Shown: positions 16,833 to 25,113 of the stretch, one piece after another
Layout of the letters: every line of letters begins with the position of its first letter
Position numbering within the stretch: the first letter of the stretch is position 1
From: Azospirillum doebereinerae
Lineage (GTDB): Bacteria; Pseudomonadota; Alphaproteobacteria; Azospirillales; Azospirillaceae
DNA length: 64,000 bases
Assembly: GCF_003989665.1 (NCBI RefSeq)
Contig: NZ_RZIJ01000003.1
Location: forward strand, 124,001-188,000
Direction: 5' to 3'
Position numbers and translations under genes: made by a program
The notes under the pieces: model-generated
Databases searched by the model: none
Seen by the model: only the letters and a program-made list of their open reading frames with translations
What the model was told of the DNA's origin: nothing

Positions 16833-17549
16833 TCAATGGCCGCCGAGATAGGCGGCGACCACCTTCGGATCGTCGGCGATCTGTGCCCCCGGCCCGTGCA
16901 GCGTGATTCGGCCGCTTTCCAGCACATAGGCGTAGTCGGCGATCTCCAGCGCCGCCTGCGCGTTCTGCTCCACGAGCAGGATCGTCGTTCCCTCGCGCTT
17001 CAGGTCGGCGATGATCCGGAAGATCTCCTCGACGAACAGCGGCGCCAACCCCATGCTCGGCTCGTCGAGAAGGAGGAGGCGCGGAGCGCCCATCAGCGCC
17101 CGGCCGAGCGCCAGCATCTGCTGCTCGCCGCCCGACAGCAGACCGGCCTGCTGCGTCAGCCGTTCCTGGAGCCGGGGGAAACGGGCCAGCACCCGCTCGC
17201 GCCGGTTCCGGAACTCCTGGGGGTTGGGCACCTGAAGGCCGCCCAGCCGCAGATTTTCGTCCACCGTCATCTCGGCGAACACCTGACGCCCCTCGGGGAC
17301 CTGCCGGATGCCGAGCCGCGCGATGCGGTGGGCCGGGGCGTTGGTGATGTCCGTTCCCTCGAAGCGGACGGTTCCGCCCGCCGCCCTGAGAAGCCCCGAC
17401 AGGCCGCGCATGGTGGTCGTCTTGCCGGCGCCGTTGGCGCCGATCAGGCACACCACCGACCCCGGCGGCACCGCGAGGTCGATCCCCTTGACCGCCATCG
17501 TGCGGCCGTAGTCCAGGCGCAGGCCGGACACATCCAGAAGGTTCGTCAT
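16833..17549 (-). CDS. livF: Branched-chain amino-acid-type ABC ATPase LivF
   Basis: The product is a 238-residue ATPase with Walker A Gly-Ala-Asn-Gly-Ala-Gly-Lys-Thr-Thr, the Gln-Val-Pro-Glu-Gly-Arg-Gln-Val-Phe motif diagnostic of LivF, signature Leu-Leu-Ser-Gly-Gly-Glu-Gln-Gln-Met, Walker B Leu-Leu-Leu-Asp-Glu-Pro-Ser-Met-Gly-Leu-Ala-Pro, and the final Ala-Tyr-Leu-Gly. The start at 17549 overlaps the livG stop (ATGA). It couples ATP hydrolysis to uptake by LivHM in the inner membrane. Confidence 0.95.
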   Translation of the reverse strand: MTNLLDVSGLRLDYGRTMAVKGIDLAVPPGSVVCLIGANGAGKTTTMRGLSGLLRAAGGTVRFEGTDITNAPAHRIARLGIRQVPEGRQVFAEMTVDENLRLGGLQVPNPQEFRNRRERVLARFPRLQERLTQQAGLLSGGEQQMLALGRALMGAPRLLLLDEPSMGLAPLFVEEIFRIIADLKREGTTILLVEQNAQAALEIADYAYVLESGRITLHGPGAQIADDPKVVAAYLGGH

Positions 17550-18340
17550 GCGCCGTGGGCCTTTGCCAGTCGTTCCGCGACCTTCGAGCCGAGATAGGCC
17601 TCGATCACGGCGGGATCGTTGCGGATCTCGCGCGGTCCACCCTCGGCGATCTTGCGGCCGAAGTTCAGCACCGTGATGCGGTCGCACAGATCCATCACGA
17701 ATCCCATGTCGTGCTCGACCAGCAGCAGCGAGACGTCGCGCTGACCGAGTTGCTTGAGGAGGACGGCCAGTTCGCGCGTCTCCGCCGGGTTCATGCCGGC
17801 GGCCGGCTCGTCGAGCAGCAGCAGGCGCGGCCGGCTGGCGAGAGCGCGGGCGATCTCCAACCGCCGCTGCTCGCCATAGGCGAGGCTGCCGGAGCGGCCG
17901 TTCGCCTTGTCGGCCAGCCCGACGAACTCGAGCAGTTCCATGGCGTCCGCCTTGGCCGCGTGCTCCTCGGCGCGGAAGCCGGGCAGGCGCAGCACGGCGC
18001 TCCAGCCGGGGGCCTTCAGCCGGGTGTGCATGCCGGTCATGACGTTTTCCAGGACCGACATGTCGGCGAACATGCGGATGTTCTGGAAGGTCCGCGCCAG
18101 GCCCATGCGGGTGCGGGCGTAGGGCGGCAGCGCGGTGACGTCGCGCCCGTCCAGCGTCAGTGTGCCCGACGTCGGCCGCAGCAAGCCGGAGATCAGGTTG
18201 AAGAACGTCGTCTTGCCGGCCCCGTTGGGGCCGATGATGCCGTGGACCGAACCGGCCGCGACCTCCACGTCCACCGCGTTGACGGCCAGCAGCCCGCGGA
18301 ACTGCATCGTCAGGCCGCGGGCGGAGAGCAGCGCGCTCAT
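17546..18340 (-). CDS. livG: Branched-chain amino-acid-type ABC ATPase LivG
   Basis: The 264-residue LivG-type ATPase has Walker A Gly-Pro-Asn-Gly-Ala-Gly-Lys-Thr-Thr, the LivG feature Arg-Thr-Phe-Gln-Asn-Ile-Arg-Met-Phe, an insert between Walker A and signature, Ser-Leu-Ala-Tyr-Gly-Glu-Gln-Arg-Arg as signature, and the Asn-Phe-Gly-Arg-Lys-Ile-Ala-Glu-Gly motif near the end. It overlaps both livM (18337-18340) and livF (17546-17549) by 4 bp, so translation of the three is probably coupled. Confidence 0.95.
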   Translation of the reverse strand: MSALLSARGLTMQFRGLLAVNAVDVEVAAGSVHGIIGPNGAGKTTFFNLISGLLRPTSGTLTLDGRDVTALPPYARTRMGLARTFQNIRMFADMSVLENVMTGMHTRLKAPGWSAVLRLPGFRAEEHAAKADAMELLEFVGLADKANGRSGSLAYGEQRRLEIARALASRPRLLLLDEPAAGMNPAETRELAVLLKQLGQRDVSLLLVEHDMGFVMDLCDRITVLNFGRKIAEGGPREIRNDPAVIEAYLGSKVAERLAKAHGA

Positions 18341-19179
18341 GGCGCCCGCCGCAGGCGGAAGGGGACGATGCCACGCGGCAGGAACAGAACCGCCAGCACG
18401 ATGATCAACCCGTTGATGACCAGACGGAAATCCGCCAGGGGGCGCAGCACCTCGGGCAGCGCCGTCAGAACCACCGCCCCGACCACCGGGGCGATGGGCG
18501 TGCCGATGCCGCCGAGCAACGCGAAGCTGAGAATGGTCACCGCCGTCTCAAATCCATATTCGTTGGGGCCGATGAAGCTGTTGGAATGCGCCGCCAGCGA
18601 TCCCGCCAGCCCGGCCAGCATGGCCGAGGCGACCAGCGCGCCCAGCTTGTAGAGCGGCAGGTTGACGCCCATGACTCCGGCGGCCATCTCGTCCTCGCGC
18701 ATCGCCTCCATGGCGCGGCCGATCTTGGAGCGGCCGATGGCCCAGAAGCCGGCGATGCAGAGCGCCAACAGCCCGTAGACCAGACCGAGGCTGGCCTTCT
18801 GCGGGATGCCCGACAGCCCGAGCGCGCCGCCCGTGAGGCTTTCCGCGTTGATGTAGAGGACGCGCAGCACCTCGCCCAGCGCGATGGTCGCGATCGCGAG
18901 ATAGACGCCGCTGAGGCGCAGCGTCGGCCCGCCGATGATCAGCGCCACCAGCGCCGGCACCAGCGCGGAGATGGGAAGGACCAGCCAGAAGGGCAGGCCC
19001 AGCTTGAGCGTCAGCAGCGCGCCGGTGTAGGCGCCAAGCCCCATGAAGGCCGCCTGCCCGAGGGAAAGCTGTCCCAACGCCATCACGCAGTACATCGACA
19101 GGGCCAGCAGCCCGTGAATGCCCAGCGCGTGAATCAGCGTCTCGTAGGTGAAGAGAAAATCATCCAGCCATTCGGCCAT
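18337..19179 (-). CDS. livM: Branched-chain amino-acid-type ABC permease LivM
   Basis: ATG at 19179 gives 280 residues of a membrane permease with about eight helices. Typical LivM signatures are Leu-Gln/Ser-Leu-Gly-Gln-Ala-Ala-Phe-Met-Gly-Leu-Gly-Ala-Tyr near residues 39-52, Gly-Val-Tyr-Leu-Ala-Ile-Ala-Thr-Ile-Ala, and the EAA-like loop containing Gly-Val-Asn-Leu-Pro-Leu-Tyr-Lys. The frame is open far upstream but that overlaps livH. Five bp separate it from the livH stop. Confidence 0.94.
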   Translation of the reverse strand: MAEWLDDFLFTYETLIHALGIHGLLALSMYCVMALGQLSLGQAAFMGLGAYTGALLTLKLGLPFWLVLPISALVPALVALIIGGPTLRLSGVYLAIATIALGEVLRVLYINAESLTGGALGLSGIPQKASLGLVYGLLALCIAGFWAIGRSKIGRAMEAMREDEMAAGVMGVNLPLYKLGALVASAMLAGLAGSLAAHSNSFIGPNEYGFETAVTILSFALLGGIGTPIAPVVGAVVLTALPEVLRPLADFRLVINGLIIVLAVLFLPRGIVPFRLRRAP

Positions 19180-19184
19180 GATCG

Positions 19185-20066
19185 TTATGCCCTTTTCACC
19201 TGTGCGCGCCCGAACAGACCGACCGGACGGAACCACAGGGTCAACACTAGGATCGTGAAGCCCACCGCTTCCTTGGCGTTCGAGGAAAGATAGCCGGCCG
19301 TCAGCACTTCCAGCACGCCCAGCAGGATGCCGGCGACAAGCGCGCCGCGGATGTCGCCCAAGCCGCCGATGATGATGACCGCGAAGCCGCGCAGCATCAT
19401 CGCCTCGCCCATGAAGGGCTGGATGGCGTTGAAGTTGAGCCCGATCAGCACGCCGGCCGCCCCGCCCAGCAGGCCGGACAGGAACGACACCGCCACCACC
19501 GTGGCGTCCACGTTGATGCCCATCAGCCGGGCGGCGTCCTCGTTCTCCGCCAGCGCGCGGATCATCAGGCCGAGGCGCGTGTGCTGGAGAAGCAGGAAGA
19601 GCACGGCGACCAGCACGAAGGCGGTGCCGACGATCAGCATCTGCACCAGCGAGACGCGGATTCCGGCGAACTCCAGCGCCGTGCTGCCGACGAAGCCGAA
19701 GGGGAAGCGCTGGATGTCGGTGCCGATCAGCGCCGCCATCAGCGAATACAGCGCCAGCACCGCGCCCAGCGTCACCATCAGGGACGGCAGCTCGCCGGCC
19801 TTGGTCCGCCGCAGCCGGGTCAACAGCACGCCGTCGACGACGACGGCCACCAGCCCGGCCGCCAGGGAACCCAACGGAAGCGCGATCCAGATCGACGCCC
19901 CGAACGAACGGGCAAGCCACAGCGCCACGAAGGCGCCGACCGAGAAATAGAATCCGTAGGTCAGGTTGATGACCCGGAGCACGCCGAAGATCAGGGTGAA
20001 GCCCAGCGCGAACAGCGCGTAGGTTGATCCGAGGACGAGACCGTTGACCAGCTGTTGGGAAAGCAT
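19185..20066 (-). CDS. livH: Branched-chain amino-acid-type ABC permease LivH
   Basis: The start at 20066 gives 293 residues beginning Met-Leu-Ser-Gln-Gln-Leu-Val-Asn-Gly-Leu-Val-Leu-Gly-Ser-Thr-Tyr-Ala-Leu, the standard LivH N-terminus, so the longer frame to 20114 is rejected. Other LivH features are Gly-Phe-Thr-Leu-Ile-Phe-Gly-Val-Leu-Arg-Val-Ile-Asn and the Gly-Gly-Leu-Gly-Asp-Ile-Arg-Gly-Ala near the end. It forms the heteromeric pore with LivM. A stem-loop lies between livK and this gene. Confidence 0.94.
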   Translation of the reverse strand: MLSQQLVNGLVLGSTYALFALGFTLIFGVLRVINLTYGFYFSVGAFVALWLARSFGASIWIALPLGSLAAGLVAVVVDGVLLTRLRRTKAGELPSLMVTLGAVLALYSLMAALIGTDIQRFPFGFVGSTALEFAGIRVSLVQMLIVGTAFVLVAVLFLLLQHTRLGLMIRALAENEDAARLMGINVDATVVAVSFLSGLLGGAAGVLIGLNFNAIQPFMGEAMMLRGFAVIIIGGLGDIRGALVAGILLGVLEVLTAGYLSSNAKEAVGFTILVLTLWFRPVGLFGRAQVKRA

Positions 20067-20098
20067 TGACCGGCTGCACCGCCTGATTTGATGAAGGA

Positions 20099-20128
20099 CC
20101 GCGCCGGACTCCAAGGGGACCGGCGCGG
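20099..20128 (-). repeat. 9-bp perfect stem-loop between livK and livH
   Basis: CCGCGCCGG (20099-20107) and CCGGCGCGG (20120-20128) form a perfect stem with a 12-base loop, 14 bp after the livK stop on the minus strand. No T-run follows. Such intercistronic hairpins often keep binding-protein mRNA more abundant than permease mRNA. Confidence 0.65.
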
Positions 20129-20142
20129 GGATAGACGCAGGG

Positions 20143-21270
20143 TTACTGGAGAATCTGGAACTTGCCGCCCTTCATGCCCAGCACCACCACGCCCTCGGTC
20201 GAGGCCGGGTCGCGGCCCTCGGTGAAGGTGAAGGGGCCCATGACGCCGGTGTGGTTGGTCTTCAGCAGCGTCTCGCGGATCTTGTCGCTTTCAGCGGCGC
20301 CCGCCGTGTCGATGGCCTTGGCGACGATGTGCATCGTGTCGTAGGCCTGGGCGGCGAACTGGTCGGGATCCTTGGAGTACTTCTTGCGGAAGTCGGCGAC
20401 GAACTTGTCGTTGATCGCGTCCTTCTTGTCGACGAACCACGGGCTGCCGACCAGCAGACCCTCGGCCGCCTCGCCGGCGATCTCACCCAGCTTGGGGGAG
20501 TTCGCGCCGTTGCCGCCGATGAAGCGCACGCTGGCCGGAATGCCGAGCTGGCGGGCCTGGAGGACGACGCCGGAGATCGGCTCGACCAGCGCGGAGACGG
20601 TGATGGCATCGACGTTCAGCCCCTTGATCTTGGTGAGCTGGGCCGAGAAATCCGAATCCTTGCTGCCGAAGGCCTCGATGGTGGCGATTTTCAGGCCGAG
20701 CTTCTCGGCCGCCGCCTTCATCGAATCGAAGCCGGATTTGCTGAAGGCGTCGTCGTTGGCGTACATCATCGCGATGGTCTTGACGCCGAACTTCTCCTGG
20801 GCGGTCTTCAGCGTGACCGGCACCACGTCGGCTTCCGGCAGCGAGGTGCGGAAGATGTACGGGCCCATCGCGGTGATGCCGACCGCCGTGGTCGAGGTGC
20901 CGACCGTGACGACCTTGCGCTCGTTGGTGACCGGGCCGACGGCGAACATCTCGTTGGACAGCGTCGGGCCGATGATCACCGGCACCTTGTCGCGGCCGAC
21001 CAGCTTGCGGGCGGCGTTGACCGCCTGGTCCTTGTTGCCGGCCGAATCCTCGACGATCAGGGCGACCTTCTTGCCGCCGAGGACACCCCCGGCCGCGTTG
21101 ATCTCGTCCAGCGCCAGTTCCAGCCCGGCCTTGATGGCGGTGCCGTACGCGGCGCTCGGCCCCGACAGGATCTCGATGGCGCCGACCGTGACGGTCTGCT
21201 GAGCGAAAGCCGGGGTGACCGCGACCGCCGCGACGGCGACCGCGCCGGTGACCAGGAACGACCGAAACAT
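20143..21270 (-). CDS. livK: Branched-chain amino-acid-type ABC substrate-binding protein LivK
   Basis: ATG at 21270, preceded by GGGAGG, gives 375 residues with a signal peptide (residues 1-22, cleavage after Pro-Ala-Phe-Ala). The mature protein is a type I periplasmic-binding fold: Ile-Leu-Ser-Gly-Pro-Ser-Ala-Ala-Tyr-Gly, Ile-Glu-Asp/Val-Glu-Asp-Ser-Ala-Gly-Asn, Gly-Pro-Thr-Leu-Ser-Asn-Glu and Gln-Ala-Tyr-Asp. It is the periplasmic receptor of the livHMGF system. Sequence cannot distinguish leucine-type amino acids from amides or aromatic acids, which this family also binds. Confidence 0.93.
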   Translation of the reverse strand: MFRSFLVTGAVAVAAVAVTPAFAQQTVTVGAIEILSGPSAAYGTAIKAGLELALDEINAAGGVLGGKKVALIVEDSAGNKDQAVNAARKLVGRDKVPVIIGPTLSNEMFAVGPVTNERKVVTVGTSTTAVGITAMGPYIFRTSLPEADVVPVTLKTAQEKFGVKTIAMMYANDDAFSKSGFDSMKAAAEKLGLKIATIEAFGSKDSDFSAQLTKIKGLNVDAITVSALVEPISGVVLQARQLGIPASVRFIGGNGANSPKLGEIAGEAAEGLLVGSPWFVDKKDAINDKFVADFRKKYSKDPDQFAAQAYDTMHIVAKAIDTAGAAESDKIRETLLKTNHTGVMGPFTFTEGRDPASTEGVVVLGMKGGKFQILQ

Positions 21271-21340
21271 ACAATATCCTCCCGAAGAATGTGCCTTTTG
21301 GGGCTTGGGCTGGTGTAGTTGTGATCGATAAGGCAAAAAT

Positions 21341-21354
21341 TGCAAGCGTTTGCA
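21341..21354. promoter_or_regulatory. LacI/PurR-type operator-like palindrome upstream of livK
   Basis: TGCAAGCGTTTGCA matches the LacI-family operator pattern TGNAANCGNTTNCA at every fixed position, and lies 71 bp upstream of the livK start in an AT-richer leader. No LacI-type regulator gene is in the window, so the partner would be encoded elsewhere. Confidence 0.5.
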
Positions 21355-21433
21355 GCGTCCGTCAGCTTTGCTTTACGGAGGGGGCGGCGGCGGTGGGGTG
21401 GGGGGCATTCGTATCGCGGCGAACGGCTCCGGC

Positions 21434-21637
21434 TCAGCAGCAGCCGGCCTTTCCGGCGCCGTAACGCGCTTCCAGCCGGTTGTCGAGGAACTCGCGGTAG
21501 GTCATCACCGGCTGGTCGGGGTGCCGGCCCTGCATGTGCTCGATATAGGTGTCGTAATCGGGCACCCCGACCATCAGCTTGGCGGTTTGCTCGAAATAAC
21601 CGCGAAACCGGCTGAGATTGCTTTTCATGCTGCCCAT
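21434..21637 (-). CDS. YbdD/YjiX family small protein
   Basis: This 67-residue protein has the YbdD/YjiX (DUF466) pattern: Tyr-Phe-x-Gln-Thr-Ala-Lys-Leu-Met-Val-Gly-Val-Pro-Asp-Tyr-Asp-Thr-Tyr, then Met-Thr-Tyr-Arg-Glu-Phe and Arg-Tyr-Gly. The C-terminus ends Gly-Cys-Cys. Family members almost always accompany cstA-type pyruvate/peptide carriers, as here (downstream of cstA in the same direction, 142 bp gap). An alternative Met three codons in (21628) exists. Molecular function is not established; a role with the CstA carrier is likely. Confidence 0.9.
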   Translation of the reverse strand: MGSMKSNLSRFRGYFEQTAKLMVGVPDYDTYIEHMQGRHPDQPVMTYREFLDNRLEARYGAGKAGCC

Positions 21638-21779
21638 GGGGCGGTCTCCCGGATGAATACTTTGGGCGTCATGGTTTTCCCAGCGTCGCCATTTCCATGC
21701 AAGCGCATGGGCGCCGACTTGAAGCCCCTCGCCCCTTGCGGGACGAAGGGCTTGCCGGCGCCCATCACGACCGATGCGG

Positions 21780-23846
21780 TCAATCCCCGGCCCCGGCGGT
21801 GACGCCGCTCGCCGGGATCTCCCGCGTGGTCGGGCGGTCGCTGCGCAGCGCCTGCAGACAGGTCTTGATGGCGAAGCCGAGCACCGCCAGCACCACCAGG
21901 ACGAACAGCGAGGCCAGCGCGGCGTCGAGGTAGTCGTTGAAGATCACCTGACGCATCTGCTCCATCGACGTCGCCGGAGCGAGAAGCCTGCCCTCGTCGG
22001 CGGCGGTGCGGAAGCGGTCGGCATGGGCGAGGAAGCCGATCGCCGGGTTGCTGTGGAAGACCTTCTGCACGCCGGCGGTCAGCGTGCAGATCAGCAGCCA
22101 CGCGGCCGGCACCATGGTCACCCAGGCGTAGCGCTCGCGCTTCATCTTGAACAGCACCACCGTGGCCAGGATCAGGGCGATGCCGGCCAGCATCTGGTTG
22201 GAAATGCCGAACAGCGGCCAGAAGGTGTTGATGCCGCCGAGCGGATCGATCACGCCCTGGTACAGGATGTAGCCCCAGGCGGCGACGCACAGGCCGGTCG
22301 CGATCAGGTTCCCGGCCCAGGACGCGGTCTGCTGCAACGGCTTGAAGAAGACGCCGAGCAGATCCTGCAGCATGAACCGGCCGGCGCGGGTGCCGGCGTC
22401 GACGGCGGTCAGGATGAACAGGGCTTCGAACAGGATGGCGAAATGGTACCAGAACGCCATCATGCCCTTGCCGCCGAACAGGTCGGAGAAGATCTGCGCC
22501 ATGCCGACCGCCAGGGTCGGGGCGCCGCCGGCGCGCGACAGGATGCTCACCTCGCCGACGTCCTTGGCGGTCTGGGTGATCATCTCGGGCGTGATGACGA
22601 AGCCCCAGTTGTTGATGACCTGGGAGGCGGCTTCCGCCGTGGTGCCGAGCACGGCCGGCGGGCTGTTCATGGCGAAGTAGATGCCGGGCTCGATGCAGGA
22701 GGCCGCGACCAGCGCCATGATCGCCACGAAGGATTCGGTCAGCATGCCGCCATAGCCGATGAAGCGGGCCTGGACCTCGTTCTCGACCATCTTGGGCGTG
22801 GTGCCCGAGGCGATCAGGGCGTGGAAGCCCGACACGGCACCGCAGGCGATGGTGATGAACAGGAACGGGAACAGGCTGCCCGACCACACCGGGCCGGTGC
22901 CGTCGATGAAGCGGGTCATGCTCGGCATCTTCATGGGCGGCGCGACCAGCAGGATGCACAGCGCCAGGACCACGATGGTGCCGACCTTGAGGAAGGTCGA
23001 CAGATAGTCGCGCGGAGCCAGCAGCAGCCACACCGGCAGCACCGACGCCACGAAGCCGTAGCCGATCAGGATCCAGGTGATCTGGATGCCGGTCAGCGTG
23101 AAGATGGGCGCCAGGGTTTCGCTCTGCGCGACCTGACCGCCGAGCAGGATCGAGGCCATCAGCAGGAAGAAGCCGATCACCGAGATCTCGCCGATCCGGC
23201 CGGGCCGGATGAAGCGCATGTAGACGCCCATGAACAGCGCGATCGGCACGGTCGCGGCGACCGTGAAGAAGCCCCAGGGGCTGTTGGTCAGCGCCTTCAC
23301 CACGACCAGGGCCAGCACCGCCAGGATGATCACCATGATCATGAAGGTGCCGAACAGGGCGATCACGCCGGGGATGTCCCCCAGCTCCGACTTGATCAGC
23401 TCGCCGAGCGACCGGCCGTCGCGGCGCATCGAGATGAACAGGATCATGAAGTCCTGGACCGCCCCGGCGACCACGACGCCGGCGAGGATCCACAGCATGC
23501 CCGGCAGATAGCCCATCTGCGCCGCCAGCACCGGGCCGACCAGCGGACCGGCGCCGGCGATGGCGGCGAAGTGGTGGCCGAACAGGACGTATTGGTTGGT
23601 CGGGACGTAGTCGAGCCCGTCGTTGTGGCGGACCGCCGGCGTCGCCCGCGCCGGGTCCAGGCGCATGACGCGCTTGGCGATGAACAGGCTGTAGTAGCGA
23701 TAGGACACCAGATAGGTGCAGACGGCGGCCACCACCAACCAGAGAGCGTTGATGGTCTCGCCTCTGGCCAGCGCGACGGTGCCGAGCGAAAACGCCCCCA
23801 GCACGGCGATGGCCAGCCACGGCGCGTGGTTGACGATGCGAGACAT
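21780..23846 (-). CDS. cstA: Carbon starvation protein CstA family transporter
   Basis: ATG at 23846 with GGAGGAGT upstream gives 688 residues with about 17 membrane helices. CstA signatures include Tyr-Val-Pro-Thr-Asn, Leu-Phe-Gly-His-His-Phe-Ala-Ala-Ile-Ala-Gly-Ala-Gly-Pro-Leu-Val-Gly-Pro, Gly-Ala-Val-Gln-Asp-Phe and Cys-Gly-Ala-Val-Ser-Gly-Phe-His. Family members take up pyruvate or peptides during carbon limitation. The adjacent ybdD-like gene supports the identity. No BtsS/BtsR-type sensor pair, which controls the E. coli homologue, is present nearby. Confidence 0.94.
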   Translation of the reverse strand: MSRIVNHAPWLAIAVLGAFSLGTVALARGETINALWLVVAAVCTYLVSYRYYSLFIAKRVMRLDPARATPAVRHNDGLDYVPTNQYVLFGHHFAAIAGAGPLVGPVLAAQMGYLPGMLWILAGVVVAGAVQDFMILFISMRRDGRSLGELIKSELGDIPGVIALFGTFMIMVIILAVLALVVVKALTNSPWGFFTVAATVPIALFMGVYMRFIRPGRIGEISVIGFFLLMASILLGGQVAQSETLAPIFTLTGIQITWILIGYGFVASVLPVWLLLAPRDYLSTFLKVGTIVVLALCILLVAPPMKMPSMTRFIDGTGPVWSGSLFPFLFITIACGAVSGFHALIASGTTPKMVENEVQARFIGYGGMLTESFVAIMALVAASCIEPGIYFAMNSPPAVLGTTAEAASQVINNWGFVITPEMITQTAKDVGEVSILSRAGGAPTLAVGMAQIFSDLFGGKGMMAFWYHFAILFEALFILTAVDAGTRAGRFMLQDLLGVFFKPLQQTASWAGNLIATGLCVAAWGYILYQGVIDPLGGINTFWPLFGISNQMLAGIALILATVVLFKMKRERYAWVTMVPAAWLLICTLTAGVQKVFHSNPAIGFLAHADRFRTAADEGRLLAPATSMEQMRQVIFNDYLDAALASLFVLVVLAVLGFAIKTCLQALRSDRPTTREIPASGVTAGAGD

Positions 23847-24097
23847 GCGTACTCCTCCCAAACGATGCATTTATCGCCGAAAAGCACGGTCATTCTGATG
23901 GAAAGGGCAGAAAAAGGAACGCCGCCTCGGCAAATCAGAACGTCAAATCATCGCCCTAAGGGACCGGCGCGAAAAGAGGAAATCGAGGGCCCGCGACGAA
24001 ACGCATCGGAAATAGGACGTACTATGAAGAAGGTGAATGCCCGCCGGTATGCCCCGTAAGCGCCCGGCCTGATCTTCGACTTGCCGCGGGGCGCGCG

Positions 24098-25015
24098 TCA
24101 GACGGATGAACGGTCGGCGGCGCCATCGCTCCGTTCCTCGGCCACGAGCCAATCGATGAAGCGCGTCAGCGACGACGTCTTGTTCGCGTCGAAGGGAATC
24201 AGCGCGACGTAGCCCGTGCGCGGCACGAGGATCGCCGGAAACGGGGCGGCCAGACGCCCGGAGTCGAGGTCGGCCTGGAGCACCGGCAAAGGCCCGATGC
24301 CGATTCCAAGACCATCGGCCAAGGCCTGAAGCGTGACGAAGAAATGATCGAAGACGCGCCGCCGCTGCCCCGCCTTCTGCGGCAGCCCCGCGCGGTCGAG
24401 CCAGTCCGCCCAATCGCCGGGGCGCGTCTCGCTGCCCAGAAGGACATGGTTCACGATGTCGGCGGGGTGGTGAAGCGGCGCGCGCTCCAGCAACGCCGGA
24501 CTGGCGACCAGCGTGTCGGCCTCGTCCAGAAAATGCACCGCGCGGTACTGCGGCCAAACGGATTGCTCGGCCACCCCGCGTCGGATGGCGATGTCGAAGC
24601 CGCCACGCAACTCGTCGTGGAGCGTCGTCGCCGTGGTGACGACGACCTCCACGTCCGGCCGCTCGGCATGGAACCGGTCCAGGCGCGGGATCAGCCAACG
24701 CATGGCGAAGGTGGTCGGGGCGTTGACGCGGAGGATATGGCGCACGGAGGGGCGCCCGCAGGCCTCGGCGGCCATGCTCATCCGATCGAAGGACAGGCTG
24801 ACCTCGGCGGCGAAGGCGCGCGCGGCCGGCGTCGCCGTCATGCGGCGGCCGACCCGCGCGAAAAGGCGCTGGCCGAGCCATGTCTCCAGCGCCGTGATTT
24901 GCCGGCTGACGGCGCCGTGGGTCAGCCCGAGTTCCGCCCCGGCTTCGGCGTAGCTACCGGTCCGGGCGGCGACCTCGAAGACCCGCAAGGCGTTGAGGGG
25001 AGGAAGACGGCGCAT
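24098..25015 (-). CDS. LysR-family transcriptional regulator (GcvA/AmpR-like)
   Basis: ATG at 25015 gives 305 residues starting Met-Arg-Arg-Leu-Pro-Pro-Leu-Asn-Ala-Leu-Arg-Val-Phe-Glu. This is the usual start of GcvA/AmpR-type LysR proteins and makes the frame upstream to 25132 unlikely. The winged helix spans about 5-64 (Ala-Glu-Leu-Gly-Leu-Thr-His-Gly-Ala-Val-Ser-Arg-Gln), and the effector domain follows from about 90. It is divergent from an MFS transporter gene 98 bp away and probably controls it and itself. The inducer is unknown. Confidence 0.93.
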   Translation of the reverse strand: MRRLPPLNALRVFEVAARTGSYAEAGAELGLTHGAVSRQITALETWLGQRLFARVGRRMTATPAARAFAAEVSLSFDRMSMAAEACGRPSVRHILRVNAPTTFAMRWLIPRLDRFHAERPDVEVVVTTATTLHDELRGGFDIAIRRGVAEQSVWPQYRAVHFLDEADTLVASPALLERAPLHHPADIVNHVLLGSETRPGDWADWLDRAGLPQKAGQRRRVFDHFFVTLQALADGLGIGIGPLPVLQADLDSGRLAAPFPAILVPRTGYVALIPFDANKTSSLTRFIDWLVAEERSDGAADRSSV

Positions 25016-25020
25016 GGGAT

Positions 25021-25052
25021 CCGTGAGAAAAATCGACGATACCCGTGAGAAA
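25021..25052. promoter_or_regulatory. Paired CCGTGAGAAA direct repeats in divergent promoter
   Basis: CCGTGAGAAA occurs at 25021-25030 and 25043-25052, 22 bp apart (two helical turns), within the 98-bp LysR/MFS divergent gap. The small palindrome ATCGACGAT lies between them, and an inverted CCGTGA half-site occurs at 25075-25080. The arrangement suits a LysR tetramer site, but the exact operator is inferred. Confidence 0.45.
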
Positions 25053-25113
25053 GGTGACTCTAGTCGATAAAAAATCACGGGGATAGGGTTTCGCCACGAG
25101 GAGGCGGAACGGC

